From Candidatus Eisenbacteria bacterium (GTDB lineage Bacteria > Eisenbacteria > RBG-16-71-46 > CAIMUX01 > JAHJDP01), in assembly GCA_018831195.1 (NCBI GenBank), contig JAHJDP010000077.1:124001-188000 (forward strand): a stretch of 64,000 nucleotides of DNA. Reading direction: 5' to 3'. The notes below the pieces were generated by a model. It worked only from the letters and a program-made list of their open reading frames with translations. It was not told the DNA's origin and did no database searches. Numbering within the stretch: position 1 is the first letter of the stretch; each line of letters begins with the position of its first letter. Shown piece after piece: positions 16,852-25,297 of the stretch. The translations under genes were made by a program, and so were the position numbers.

Positions 16852-16881
16852 CCCGGATTTCCAGGCAGACCGAAATCCGGG
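16852..16881 (+). terminator. Hairpin after the regulator gene
   Basis: CCCGGATTTC (16852-16861) pairs with GAAATCCGGG (16872-16881), a perfect 10-bp stem only 8 bases after the stop codon. The T-run (GGTTTTAT) is about 14 bases further on, so it may be a weak terminator or an mRNA-stabilising hairpin. Confidence 0.5.
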
Positions 16882-16985
16882 CGTCGGCCACCGGTTTTAT
16901 CATCAACTTCTGGTTTTCGCCCCCCTGATGGAGTATCCTCGTTGTGAAGTGAGATTTGTCTTTGTTCTTCCCGAGGAGGTGAACC

Positions 16986-19166
16986 ATGTTACTTTTTTCG
17001 ACTGTGTATCGGGTTGCGGTGACGGCGTTCTTGATTTGCATCGGGCTGGCGCTCCCCTTCGCCGGAACGGCCCAGAATTGTTTGGATTATTCCGAGACCC
17101 TGCACTGGTCCAACGCTGTGGAAACCACCGGCCTGGCTGAAGCCGTCGCGCTGGACGGGAACCTCGGCTATACCGCCAACGGATCCGATGACGGGGACGG
17201 GGGGAGCATCTCCATCCTGGACATGACGATTCTCCGGGCCCCCCAGATTCTCAGCACCCTCTACACCCCCGGTTTCGCCCTCGACATCGACGAGGAGGCA
17301 GGTGTCATCTGCGTCGCGGATGGCTCTTGCGGGCTCACCATCGTCGAGGCGGCCAACCCGGCCGACCCCTCCATCATCGGGCGGCTTGAGGATCTAGGAT
17401 TTGTTCAATGCGTTGCGCTGACCGGCTCCATCGCCCTGGTCGGATCGCACGCGCTCTACGCCGTCGATGTCGCGTCGCCGGCATCCCCCGTGATCCTGGA
17501 CCAGATCGAAGCGCCCGGCTGCTCCCAGATCGTCATCGAAGGGACGCGGGCCTACGTCTCCAGCAACTGCTGCGGTTTCCGGATCTTTGACATCGAGGAT
17601 CCAGGCGATCTCCGCTTGCTCGGCTCGTTCGATGTGACCTGCCGTACGAGCGGCTTGGCCGTTTCCCTCCCGTACGTCACTTTCGCTGGGTCGACGTACG
17701 GCTTCGGGGTCATCGATGTGAGCGATCCGGCCGCGCCGTTCCAGGTCGGCTGGTCGCCGGAGCCGGAATATGCCCAGGGCGCGGCGGTGTGCGGAGGAAG
17801 GGCGTACGTCGTCGACGGCCGGGGATTAACGCTGTTCGACATCGAAGATCCGGCCGCACCGATCATGTTGGGATATGTGCCCCTCTCGGAGTCTCCCCAC
17901 TCGGTGACCCTGGCCGGAGGCTACGCCTTCGTCTCGAGCGGTTATGCCGGCGTGCAGATCGTCAACATCGAACACGACTGGCCGGCCGAGCCGCTTGGAG
18001 AGCTGGCGCCGCTCGACCATACGAAAGATGTCGCGGCCTGCGGCGGGTTTGCGTACTTGGCTGAAGGAACCGCGGGTTTGGCTGTGGTCGACCTGGCGGA
18101 CCCGGCGCTTCCCGTGGTTGTCGGAACGGCCTCGCTCCCGAACTCGACCTCGGCCCGAAATGTCGCCGTGGAGGGTTCACGGAGCTGCATCATCGATTAC
18201 ACCCGCCAGCTTCACACATTCGACGTGAGCGAACCGAGCGAACCCGTGCTGCTCTCGTCGACGCTCCTTCCGGAGTCCCCTTACTCGCTGATTCTGGCCG
18301 GCGGCTGGGCCTTCATCCCCTGCGGTGGGAATGGGTTGGTTTTGATCGACATCAGCGGCTCCCGTGGTCCCCAAACAATGTGGGTTTACGACACGCCGGG
18401 CTGGGCCTTGGACATCGCCGTCCAGGGTCATCTCGCCTACGTCGTCGACAGCTATGCCCTCATGATCCTGGATGTGACCAACCCGCCGAAGCCCAAACTG
18501 GTCGGGCAGTGGAACCAAGCCGCCGATGAGATCTCGGTCGACGGCGACTACGCGTGCCTGAGCAACGGGTACGGCGGTCTCTTCCTTCTGGACATTCGCG
18601 ATCCCGCGAACCCCTTCCAGGTCGCCGAATGCGACCTCCCCAGTTACACATTGACCGCGACGCTTTCCTGGCCGTACGTGTACAGCTCGAATGCAGAAGG
18701 GGGGCTCGTCATCCATCGGGTGGATGATCCGGGCGGTTTCACATTCGCCGGCTCGTACGATCTCCCTCGAAACACCGGGACGGTGACCCGTGAGGGGGAT
18801 CTTCTCCTCGTTCCCTTGTGGGATGAGGGTCTTCAGATCCTCCGTCCCCAATGCGGCGATGCGGCCGCGGCTCCCGCTGGAGCCGGATGGAATGCGCCGG
18901 TCGCCTTCCGGGCGCCGAATCCCTTCTCCGCTCCGGGCGTGATTCGTCTCGAACTCCGGCGGCCCGCCGACGTGACCCTCTCAATCTTCGATGCCTCCGG
19001 CCGCTGTATAACCACGCTGGCGGATCGAGCCTACCCCGCGGGGAAGGCGGAGATCATCTGGAATGGGAAGGATCGCCGGGGAAGCGCGGTGAAGCCGGGA
19101 GTTTATTTCATGTCTTGCCGGACCAGCGAAGGAACGTCGACGGCGAAGCTGATCCTTGTGCGCTAA
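16986..19166 (+). CDS. Secreted LVIVD-repeat beta-propeller protein with FlgD-like C-terminal domain
   Basis: A 726-residue exported protein. The signal peptide spans residues ~1-30. A long series of LVIVD-type repeats follows (units like 'ALVGSHALYAVDVASPASPV' and 'RAYVVDGRGLTLFDIEDPAA'), each beginning with a Tyr/Val-x-Val strand and ending in D-x-x-x-P, which fold as propeller blades. The C-terminus (from about residue 645) is a FlgD-like Ig domain ('LSIFDASGRCITTL', 'IIWNGKDRRG') ending in KLILVR, the layout used for outer-membrane secretion and anchoring in FCB-group bacteria. AGGAGGTG precedes the start. A cell-surface binding or scaffold role is likely; no enzymatic motif is visible. 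Confidence 0.8.
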   Translation: MLLFSTVYRVAVTAFLICIGLALPFAGTAQNCLDYSETLHWSNAVETTGLAEAVALDGNLGYTANGSDDGDGGSISILDMTILRAPQILSTLYTPGFALDIDEEAGVICVADGSCGLTIVEAANPADPSIIGRLEDLGFVQCVALTGSIALVGSHALYAVDVASPASPVILDQIEAPGCSQIVIEGTRAYVSSNCCGFRIFDIEDPGDLRLLGSFDVTCRTSGLAVSLPYVTFAGSTYGFGVIDVSDPAAPFQVGWSPEPEYAQGAAVCGGRAYVVDGRGLTLFDIEDPAAPIMLGYVPLSESPHSVTLAGGYAFVSSGYAGVQIVNIEHDWPAEPLGELAPLDHTKDVAACGGFAYLAEGTAGLAVVDLADPALPVVVGTASLPNSTSARNVAVEGSRSCIIDYTRQLHTFDVSEPSEPVLLSSTLLPESPYSLILAGGWAFIPCGGNGLVLIDISGSRGPQTMWVYDTPGWALDIAVQGHLAYVVDSYALMILDVTNPPKPKLVGQWNQAADEISVDGDYACLSNGYGGLFLLDIRDPANPFQVAECDLPSYTLTATLSWPYVYSSNAEGGLVIHRVDDPGGFTFAGSYDLPRNTGTVTREGDLLLVPLWDEGLQILRPQCGDAAAAPAGAGWNAPVAFRAPNPFSAPGVIRLELRRPADVTLSIFDASGRCITTLADRAYPAGKAEIIWNGKDRRGSAVKPGVYFMSCRTSEGTSTAKLILVR

Positions 19167-19254
19167 TCTCAGCGCGCAGCGCTGTGGGGATCGCTGCCCG
19201 CCTTGGCTTCCTTGCAACTGACGCCGGGTGCCGCCCAGGTCAGGCCCTTATCAG

Positions 19255-19293
19255 ACTCCCAATGCTGCTAGAAGGCGGCATTGGGAGTTTCTT
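19255..19293 (+). terminator. Rho-independent terminator (third copy of the ACTCCC family)
   Basis: ACTCCCAATGCTGC (from 19255) pairs with GCGGCATTGGGAGT with one wobble and is followed by TTCTT. It ends the LVIVD-protein transcript. Loop and stem resemble the hairpins at 2800 and 5834. Confidence 0.7.
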
Positions 19294-19352
19294 CAGTTGG
19301 GACTCCATGAAAAGTTGGACGAATTTCCGATTCCTCCTTGCTGCGAGATGCA

Positions 19353-19380
19353 TAACATGTTAATTTATACACATGTGATA
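19353..19380 (+). promoter_or_regulatory. Palindrome-rich promoter with candidate BlaI-type operator
   Basis: TAACATGTTA (19353-19362) and CACATGTG (19370-19377) are two palindromes in a short AT-rich stretch about 55-80 bases before the start codon. The 10-mer ACATGTGATA (19371-19380) recurs on the opposite strand at 25003-25012, upstream of the blaI-like gene. BlaI/MecI operators have a TACA...TGTA core, and TACACATGTG is close to that. Confidence 0.4.
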
Positions 19381-19432
19381 AATATAGCAAGCAAGAGCCG
19401 GGGGGCCTGCGTTGCCATGGGAGGAGAGACTC

Positions 19433-20851
19433 ATGATCATCCTGACTATTTTTCTGATGCTCTGTCTGGCGGTCCCGGCAGGATCGCAAATGGCCTTCGA
19501 AGACCAGCTTGATGAACTCAAAGTCGAGAAAATCAGCGACTCCATCATCATCGTAAAGACCGTGGCCGGTTATCCCAACCAGTTGGCCATAAACTCCGAT
19601 CAGGGCATCATTGTTTTAGGCACTCATTGGAATCCCAAAACCGCCTCGGAATTCCGCCACGTCATTGAAGAGGAATTCGGCAGCGAAAAGTTCCGATACA
19701 TCATTGATATCACATCGCGAATCATCTCCAACGGAGGCACCGACGCCTATCCCGGTGTCGAGAATCTGGCGCATGAAAGCTGCCGCGAGATCATGCTTGC
19801 GCGCGCGTCGCGGCTTCAAGAAGACATCGATCAGGAGATCGAAGTTTTCCGGTGGAAGGAGAATCATTCCCGAACCATTCTCGAGGAAACGCCGGATAGT
19901 CCCGACGCGGATCAGGGGCAATACAATTGGATGATGTTCTGCAAGCGGCTGGCGGATGATCTCGAGAGCGACGGATACAAACAGAAACTCCCCGACATCA
20001 CATTCAAGGATAGAAAAAGCATCGATCTCGGGCATGGAACACTAGAACTTATCGATTTCGGCAAAGGGACCGATTCAAACTCCCTGATGATCTGGCTTCC
20101 TCAAGATGGATTCCTCATGGCGCCGGCATTCGGGCCGCATCACATGTCTCCCATTCTAAGAGACTTTAGCGACGATAAAACCGTTGAAAAATGGCTGGCC
20201 GTCCTCGATGAACTCCTCGATGGTGAGCATGAAATCAAACAGGTTTATTGCGGACTCCAGGGCGATCTGACCGTGGATCAACTCGCCAAAAGACGGGACT
20301 ATATCCGGGCCCTCTGGAACGGCGTTGTCAAAGCCACGGAAGAGGGGCTCGATTATACGACAGCAACGGAAAGGCTCGCCGTGGAGAATCTTGTTCCTGA
20401 TATCAAGACATGGCCGATTTGGGAAAACCACAAAGAAGGGTGGGTCTACGAAGATCATGGAGAGCATCTGTACTCCTATTGGATGCTCCTGCATGAATCG
20501 GCGGCGCAGGTCATCGAACAAACGCTTGATGATGCCGGCATTAAAAAGGCTCTTTCCAAGTTTGAAGAAATCCTAAAAGATAAAAGTCACAGCTATTTTG
20601 TTTCCGAGCAATGGTTCAATTCGCTTGGGTATCGACTGCTTAACGAAGATCGCATAGCGGAAGCCATCGCCGTCTTCCAAATGAATGTAAAAGCCTATCC
20701 CGGATCCGCCAATGTTTATGACAGCCTTGCCGAAGCCTACATGACAAACGGGCAAAACGAACTCGCGATCAACAATTACAAAAAATCACTGGAGCTGAAT
20801 CCGGCGAACGCAAACGCCGTTGAAATGCTGGAAAAGCTGGAGAAATTATAA
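19433..20851 (+). CDS. Exported protein with a degenerate metallo-beta-lactamase fold and C-terminal TPRs
   Basis: A 472-residue protein with a signal peptide (first ~18 residues). Residues ~25-240 follow the order of the metallo-beta-lactamase fold: 'SIIIVKTVAGYPNQLAINSDQGIIVLGT', then 'YIIDITSRIISNGGTDAYPG', then 'LMIWLPQDGFLMAPA'. The metal-binding HxHxDH is replaced by S-R-I-I-S-N and the later His is lost, so it should not bind the usual zinc pair. The C-terminus (from ~375) has TPR units ('EAIAVFQMNVKAYPGSANVYDSL'). The ATG at 19433 is preceded by GAGGAGA. It is followed by the ankyrin gene, and both face the BlaI/M56 pair, whose peptidase carries a related TPR. Confidence 0.65.
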   Translation: MIILTIFLMLCLAVPAGSQMAFEDQLDELKVEKISDSIIIVKTVAGYPNQLAINSDQGIIVLGTHWNPKTASEFRHVIEEEFGSEKFRYIIDITSRIISNGGTDAYPGVENLAHESCREIMLARASRLQEDIDQEIEVFRWKENHSRTILEETPDSPDADQGQYNWMMFCKRLADDLESDGYKQKLPDITFKDRKSIDLGHGTLELIDFGKGTDSNSLMIWLPQDGFLMAPAFGPHHMSPILRDFSDDKTVEKWLAVLDELLDGEHEIKQVYCGLQGDLTVDQLAKRRDYIRALWNGVVKATEEGLDYTTATERLAVENLVPDIKTWPIWENHKEGWVYEDHGEHLYSYWMLLHESAAQVIEQTLDDAGIKKALSKFEEILKDKSHSYFVSEQWFNSLGYRLLNEDRIAEAIAVFQMNVKAYPGSANVYDSLAEAYMTNGQNELAINNYKKSLELNPANANAVEMLEKLEKL

Positions 20852-20884
20852 GACTGTCCGGATGACGGGATTAAGGAGACACCC

Positions 20885-22927
20885 ATGACCCAACGCCACC
20901 GCCCTCAAATGCTCATTATTCTGATTCCCTTCCTGCTTTTGATGAGCGCTGCTTCGGGATTTTCTCAAAATCTCATCCAGGCCGCCAAAGATGGAGATCT
21001 TGAAACAATCGAGGAGCTTCTCTCTGCGGATGCGAGCCTTGTTAATGAAAAGGACGAGCGTGATGGCACAGCCTGGCTCTTCGCCATCGATAGAGGCCAC
21101 CGTGAAATAGTTGATTACCTTCTTGAACATGGGGCCGATATCCATGCCCGGGATGTTGATGGGGATGGGGCCCTGCATTGGGCCGCCTATGCCGGCAGAG
21201 CAGGGATTGCGGCCCGTCTTCTTGATCTCGGCCTGCCCGTCGATGATCTCAATCAACAACAGCAGACGCCGCTTCATTATGCGGCCATGAGGGGACATCC
21301 TGAGGTTGTCATGCTGCTCCTGCAAGGCGGCGCTGATATCAATCGTCCATCACATACCGGCGAACCTGCCATCACCTATGCCGTCTTGAGAAATCAGTTC
21401 GATACCGCCGTCGTTCTGCTCATGCAGGGCGCGGATCTTGAAATTCGAGACGACTACGGCAGAACGCCCCTGCTTCTCGCGGCCAGGGAAACGGGAAATG
21501 CCGACATGGCGCGCCTCCTTCTCAAATACGGCGCCGACATCAATGCGGTGGACAAATATGGCGATACGCCTCTCACCCTCACCACTTGGCGGGGATTCGC
21601 CGACGCTGTCGATGTCCTTCTCGAATATGGGGCCGATATTCCGACTTCCGGAAAAAATGGCGAATTCCTCATGACCTTTGCTGCCGCGAAGGGATTGAAT
21701 CGATTGTTCTCAATCCTGCTCGAGGGAGGCGCCGACCCGAATATTCGAAATAGCTACGGCGGTAATCTCCTCCACTCCGCTGCCGCCGCCGGCTCCGTTG
21801 AAATCGTTGAATTGTTGTTGCATCGGGAGCATCTTGATCCTCTTGAAAGGGACCGTTACGGATGGAATGCGCTTCACTATGCCGCGTATAGAGGCCGCAC
21901 GAATATTATCAATTACCTATCGAACGCGGGTGTCGATTTGAACTTGAGAACTCACTCGGGGAGATCCGCTCTGAATCTTGCGGATTTTATGGGACGCGAC
22001 CAGAACGTCATGTTGTTGAAAAAGCTCGGTGGAGATGCCGCGCCGATACAATTCCCGGCGCTTGAAGGACCCTATCTCGGGCAGAGGCCGCCCGGGCCAA
22101 AGGCGGAGCTCTTCGCCTTGGATATCGTCGCTTCGAATGAGGGGCAGCACGGCTCGGTGTCTTTTACGCCGGATGGCAAAGAAGCCTTCTGGTCATCTTT
22201 CCTCTCCACGGATGTCGGTTACTCAAGGAGCGGCATCCTAACATCCAAAATGGTCGATGGACGGTGGACCCCGCCCCAAATGGCTTCATTTGCTCCCACA
22301 TGGGAACGGGACCAAAGTGGTGATGTCCCGTTTGTATCACCTGACGGCCGGCATCTTTACTTTTTAAGCCGCCGTCCTCACGAACCCGGCGGCCCGATCC
22401 GCGGCGAGCATCTTTGGATCACCGAATATGACGGCAACGGCTGGTCGGAGCCCACCCTTGCCGGAGGAGTCGACAACCCCATCTCCTTCCATTGGCAATT
22501 TTCCATTGATAAGCATAGAGACCTTTATTTCTCGGCCAATCGGCCGTCAGGGCGCGGCATGGGAGATATTTATTGTTCCAAATTTGTAAATGGAGTGTAC
22601 CTGCCCGCTGAGAATATGGGGGCCGTCATCAACACCGAATATAGTGAAGGCGCGCCTTACATCTCCCCCGAGGGTGACTACCTCCTTTTCATCAGAGACG
22701 ATGAGATTACTGGTTTCGGAAAAGGCGATATTTATATCAGCTATCGAACAGACGGCAATAATTGGACGCCTCCGCGGAATCTTGGAGGCGACATCAATTC
22801 CTCTTCTTCGGAAATCTGTCCAATGGTATCACCCGACGGAAGGTATCTTTTCTTTATCAGCCAGCGGCTGGATACGAACAATGTCTTTTGGGCAGCCGCG
22901 GATTTTATTTCGAAGTTCAGGCCCTAA
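20885..22927 (+). CDS. Exported ankyrin-repeat protein with C-terminal PD40-type propeller
   Basis: A 680-residue protein. The signal peptide ends near residue 27. Residues ~28-385 contain about eleven ankyrin repeats ('TPLHYAAMRGHPEVVMLLLQGGADIN' style). Residues ~400-680 hold WD40-like PD40 repeats ('SVSFTPDGKEAFWSSF', 'PFVSPDGRHLYFLSRR', 'PYISPEGDYLLFIRDD', 'PMVSPDGRYLFFISQR') as in TolB-type propellers. A Thr-Pro-Asp-Gly or Ser-Pro-Asp-Gly turn marks each blade. It is a periplasmic interaction protein with no catalytic motif. It starts 33 bases after the degenerate MBL gene, with AAGGAGA upstream, so the two form an operon. Confidence 0.85.
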   Translation: MTQRHRPQMLIILIPFLLLMSAASGFSQNLIQAAKDGDLETIEELLSADASLVNEKDERDGTAWLFAIDRGHREIVDYLLEHGADIHARDVDGDGALHWAAYAGRAGIAARLLDLGLPVDDLNQQQQTPLHYAAMRGHPEVVMLLLQGGADINRPSHTGEPAITYAVLRNQFDTAVVLLMQGADLEIRDDYGRTPLLLAARETGNADMARLLLKYGADINAVDKYGDTPLTLTTWRGFADAVDVLLEYGADIPTSGKNGEFLMTFAAAKGLNRLFSILLEGGADPNIRNSYGGNLLHSAAAAGSVEIVELLLHREHLDPLERDRYGWNALHYAAYRGRTNIINYLSNAGVDLNLRTHSGRSALNLADFMGRDQNVMLLKKLGGDAAPIQFPALEGPYLGQRPPGPKAELFALDIVASNEGQHGSVSFTPDGKEAFWSSFLSTDVGYSRSGILTSKMVDGRWTPPQMASFAPTWERDQSGDVPFVSPDGRHLYFLSRRPHEPGGPIRGEHLWITEYDGNGWSEPTLAGGVDNPISFHWQFSIDKHRDLYFSANRPSGRGMGDIYCSKFVNGVYLPAENMGAVINTEYSEGAPYISPEGDYLLFIRDDEITGFGKGDIYISYRTDGNNWTPPRNLGGDINSSSSEICPMVSPDGRYLFFISQRLDTNNVFWAAADFISKFRP

Positions 22928-22965
22928 AAAACGCATTGTTCGAGAGGCGGTCGGACGTGTACCCA

Positions 22966-24492
22966 TCATTCAACGGTTTCGACCGCCGCTCTTCTCGTCT
23001 CCTCAATTTGCTGCATAAATTTCTGCGCGCCCTTTATGTTTTTCGATCCGATTTTCAGCGATTGCTTGAAATTCTCATACGAGGATTCATACTCACCGGC
23101 GAGATAAAGAGCTTCACCCAGGCTGTCATAAACATTCCAGGATTTGGGGAACATCGATACATTCATTTCGAAGATCGCAATCGCTTCAGAGACCTTATTA
23201 TCATAAAGATAACGGTAACCCAGCAGGTTGAACTCGTTTTCATCAATATAATGCGACCGATGACTCTTCGATTGGGCGGCAAGATTTCTTAATAGATGTA
23301 GGGCGGCTGTAAGACCCGAATCATTCAGTACACACTCGACATTGTAAGCCGCCGACGCGTCCGGATTCTCAACCTCCGACCAGTACAATGCCGACTTTGC
23401 AGGCAATTCGACCTGGGACATCAATAACTCACTCTCGCCCCGGCCCCAGACGCCCAGCACGGACAGCGGCAGAATAAGGAGAATGAGCAAAATACCTGTG
23501 ATGAGCGACGCCCTGCGCCCCATGGCTCCCCGGCGGATATTTGGATTGAGAATGTGGAGGAGCCTATCCTTGAGATTCGAGTTTTGCGAGATTCCGACCG
23601 GTTGCCATGCCAAGCTGATATTGTTGCTGACATCTTCAGCCATTTCCATCAACTGCATGGCGTAATCGGATGGCTTGACTCCTGACCGAAGCACGGCATT
23701 ATCGCAGTCCCGCTCTCTCTCAATACGAAGGCGGGAGAGGGCCATCCAAACAAGCGGATTGTACCAGTAGAGAACGGTGACAATTGAAGCAAGCTCTTCC
23801 ATCAAGGCATCGTGCCTCTTGATATGGGCCATTTCATGCGCTATGACCAAATGCCGGCGCTGCTCGTTCCAACTCTCTGCATCCTCCGGGAGAATAATGA
23901 GCGGCCGGAGGATTCCCAGTGTCATCCCCGTCTTAATTCGTTCCGATTTTAAAACCTGAACTCTCCGGCTCAGTTTAAAATGACGTGACAGATCGGCGCA
24001 CCGTTCGTTCCAGGACCCCTGAAGCGTTTCAGCGCTTCTGACAATCCGCCGGATGTGCAGACGCCAGGCTAAAATCCAAAGAAATGTGATACACGAGCCA
24101 ATGGCCAGGCAAAGAAGCGCCCAATGAGACCAATGGGTGCCGAAGCTCGGTATGGCATCTCCACCAGCCGCGGTATCTGATCCCGGATCCTTCGTGCCGG
24201 ACAATCCTTCAAGGGCGAGTCGGGTGAGATGGGATGAGCCCGCGTCAACACCGCCGGCGAGGCCGACAGAGTGAAGATCCGGGAGAATCGGGATTTTAAG
24301 GACCGGTCCTGCGATGGAAAAGACCGGAAGAACGAGGAGGCCGACAAAGGTGAAAGCCCAAATCCTGTTTCGAATGCAGGCCGATGTGTTGCGCAGCAGC
24401 ATCGTCAGGAGCCGGGCGGCGGCGCAGATAACAGCTCCCTTTAACGCAAAATCGATGACAATCTGAAGAATGCCGGTCCACGAATCCATCAT
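22966..24492 (-). CDS. BlaR1-like M56 family membrane metallopeptidase with TPR C-terminus
   Basis: A 508-residue sensor peptidase. There are four membrane helices (residues ~10-35, 45-65, 123-143 and ~325-345). The zinc site HEMAH (~219-223) sits on the cytoplasmic loop in 'LVIAHEMAHIKRHDALMEE', with downstream Glu/Asn residues in 'WYNPLVWMALSRLRIERERDCDN'. In BlaR1/MecR1 the extracytoplasmic C-terminus binds beta-lactams. Here it is instead a ~150-residue region with TPR units ('EAIAIFEMNVSMFPKSWNVYDSL') close to those of the protein at 19433. The start overlaps the BlaI stop; I use the ATG at 24492 (GTG 24495 is possible). The signal sensed is unlikely to be a beta-lactam. Confidence 0.85.
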   Translation of the reverse strand: MMDSWTGILQIVIDFALKGAVICAAARLLTMLLRNTSACIRNRIWAFTFVGLLVLPVFSIAGPVLKIPILPDLHSVGLAGGVDAGSSHLTRLALEGLSGTKDPGSDTAAGGDAIPSFGTHWSHWALLCLAIGSCITFLWILAWRLHIRRIVRSAETLQGSWNERCADLSRHFKLSRRVQVLKSERIKTGMTLGILRPLIILPEDAESWNEQRRHLVIAHEMAHIKRHDALMEELASIVTVLYWYNPLVWMALSRLRIERERDCDNAVLRSGVKPSDYAMQLMEMAEDVSNNISLAWQPVGISQNSNLKDRLLHILNPNIRRGAMGRRASLITGILLILLILPLSVLGVWGRGESELLMSQVELPAKSALYWSEVENPDASAAYNVECVLNDSGLTAALHLLRNLAAQSKSHRSHYIDENEFNLLGYRYLYDNKVSEAIAIFEMNVSMFPKSWNVYDSLGEALYLAGEYESSYENFKQSLKIGSKNIKGAQKFMQQIEETRRAAVETVE

Positions 24493-24884
24493 CACTGTCC
24501 TTGATTGCGCGAATCCTTAATAAGTTTGAGAATATCCTCTTTATCCTTTTTCGACAGGGACAATTCAGATTCCTTGAGAATGGAAATAACGGCGCTCGCC
24601 TCCGCGCCCTTAAAAAAAGTCTCTATCACATGTTTGAGCATATTCCTCCGCACCTCGGCGGTGGAGATTGTCGGGGAATAGATAAACCGCCCCTTTAAGA
24701 CCTTATGCCGTAGATAACCCTTGGTTTCTAATACGTTGAGCAAGGTCCTTACGGTTGCATTGACCGGCCTGCCCGGAAGGCCTTCGACCACCTCGACCGC
24801 CGTGGCCTCGCCCGATTTGAAGATAATATCCATAATCTGGCGCTCCCGGCGCGTGAGATCGCTGAGTTTGGGTTTCCGGGTCAT
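24492..24884 (-). CDS. BlaI/MecI/CopY family transcriptional repressor
   Basis: A 130-residue winged-helix repressor. 'LTRRERQIMDIIFKSGEATAVEVVEGLPGRPVNATVRTLLNVLETKGYL' is the family DNA-binding domain, and the C-terminal part is the dimerisation helix pair. The Pro/Asn-Ala-Thr-Val-Arg-Thr recognition helix is intact. It is translated just before the M56 peptidase (overlapping stop and start), the standard arrangement in which peptidase signalling inactivates the repressor. AGGAGAG precedes the ATG. Candidate binding sites lie at 24994-25012 upstream and at 19353-19380 in front of the divergent target operon. Confidence 0.9.
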   Translation of the reverse strand: MTRKPKLSDLTRRERQIMDIIFKSGEATAVEVVEGLPGRPVNATVRTLLNVLETKGYLRHKVLKGRFIYSPTISTAEVRRNMLKHVIETFFKGAEASAVISILKESELSLSKKDKEDILKLIKDSRNQGQ

Positions 24885-24993
24885 TTATCTCTCCTGTCAG
24901 GATTTAATCGCTTACCCATCAATCAAATAGACGGTATGCCCGAGCCGGGGGCCGCCACGTTGAGTGCCTTGGACCCCGGCCACATGGAGATAC

Positions 24994-25012
24994 TGTGATT
25001 TCTATCACATGT
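24994..25012. promoter_or_regulatory. TGTGAT-N4-ATCACA palindrome upstream of blaI-like gene
   Basis: TGTGATTTCTATCACA (24994-25009) is a perfect inverted repeat that also matches the CRP-type consensus TGTGA-N6-TCACA. It continues into ATGTTAAT, and ACATGTGATA on the minus strand (25003-25012) is shared with the promoter at 19371-19380. It sits about 110 bases before the repressor start, so it may serve BlaI autoregulation, a CRP-like factor, or both. Confidence 0.45.
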
Positions 25013-25297
25013 TAATGATCTAACACTCAGGAGCCAGGTGTCAAGATTCATCTCTGGCATCGGGCGGATGAGGCTTTGGATCACGGGAGCCGTCAGATTG
25101 TAAAAGTAGGAATCGGCGCCGCCGGTCACCTTTTTCTTTCTCAATTCATCCTCGGAAGACGCACTTAGGGATAGGGGCCGGCCTGATGGCGGAGGAGCCT
25201 GCCGGAGTCGGGTCACCCGGCGTCGGGCGGAAAGGACGTCTCAACCCGAGAGGTGTTTTACTATCTTACCCAAGAGGATTCAACATATTATCCCAGC
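25013..25297. other. Intergenic region between divergent regulators
   Basis: Separates the minus-strand BlaI/M56 pair from the plus-strand sigma-factor cluster. No gene is supported. A short frame upstream of the sigma factor is open from 25253 but lacks the family pattern. Confidence 0.4.
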
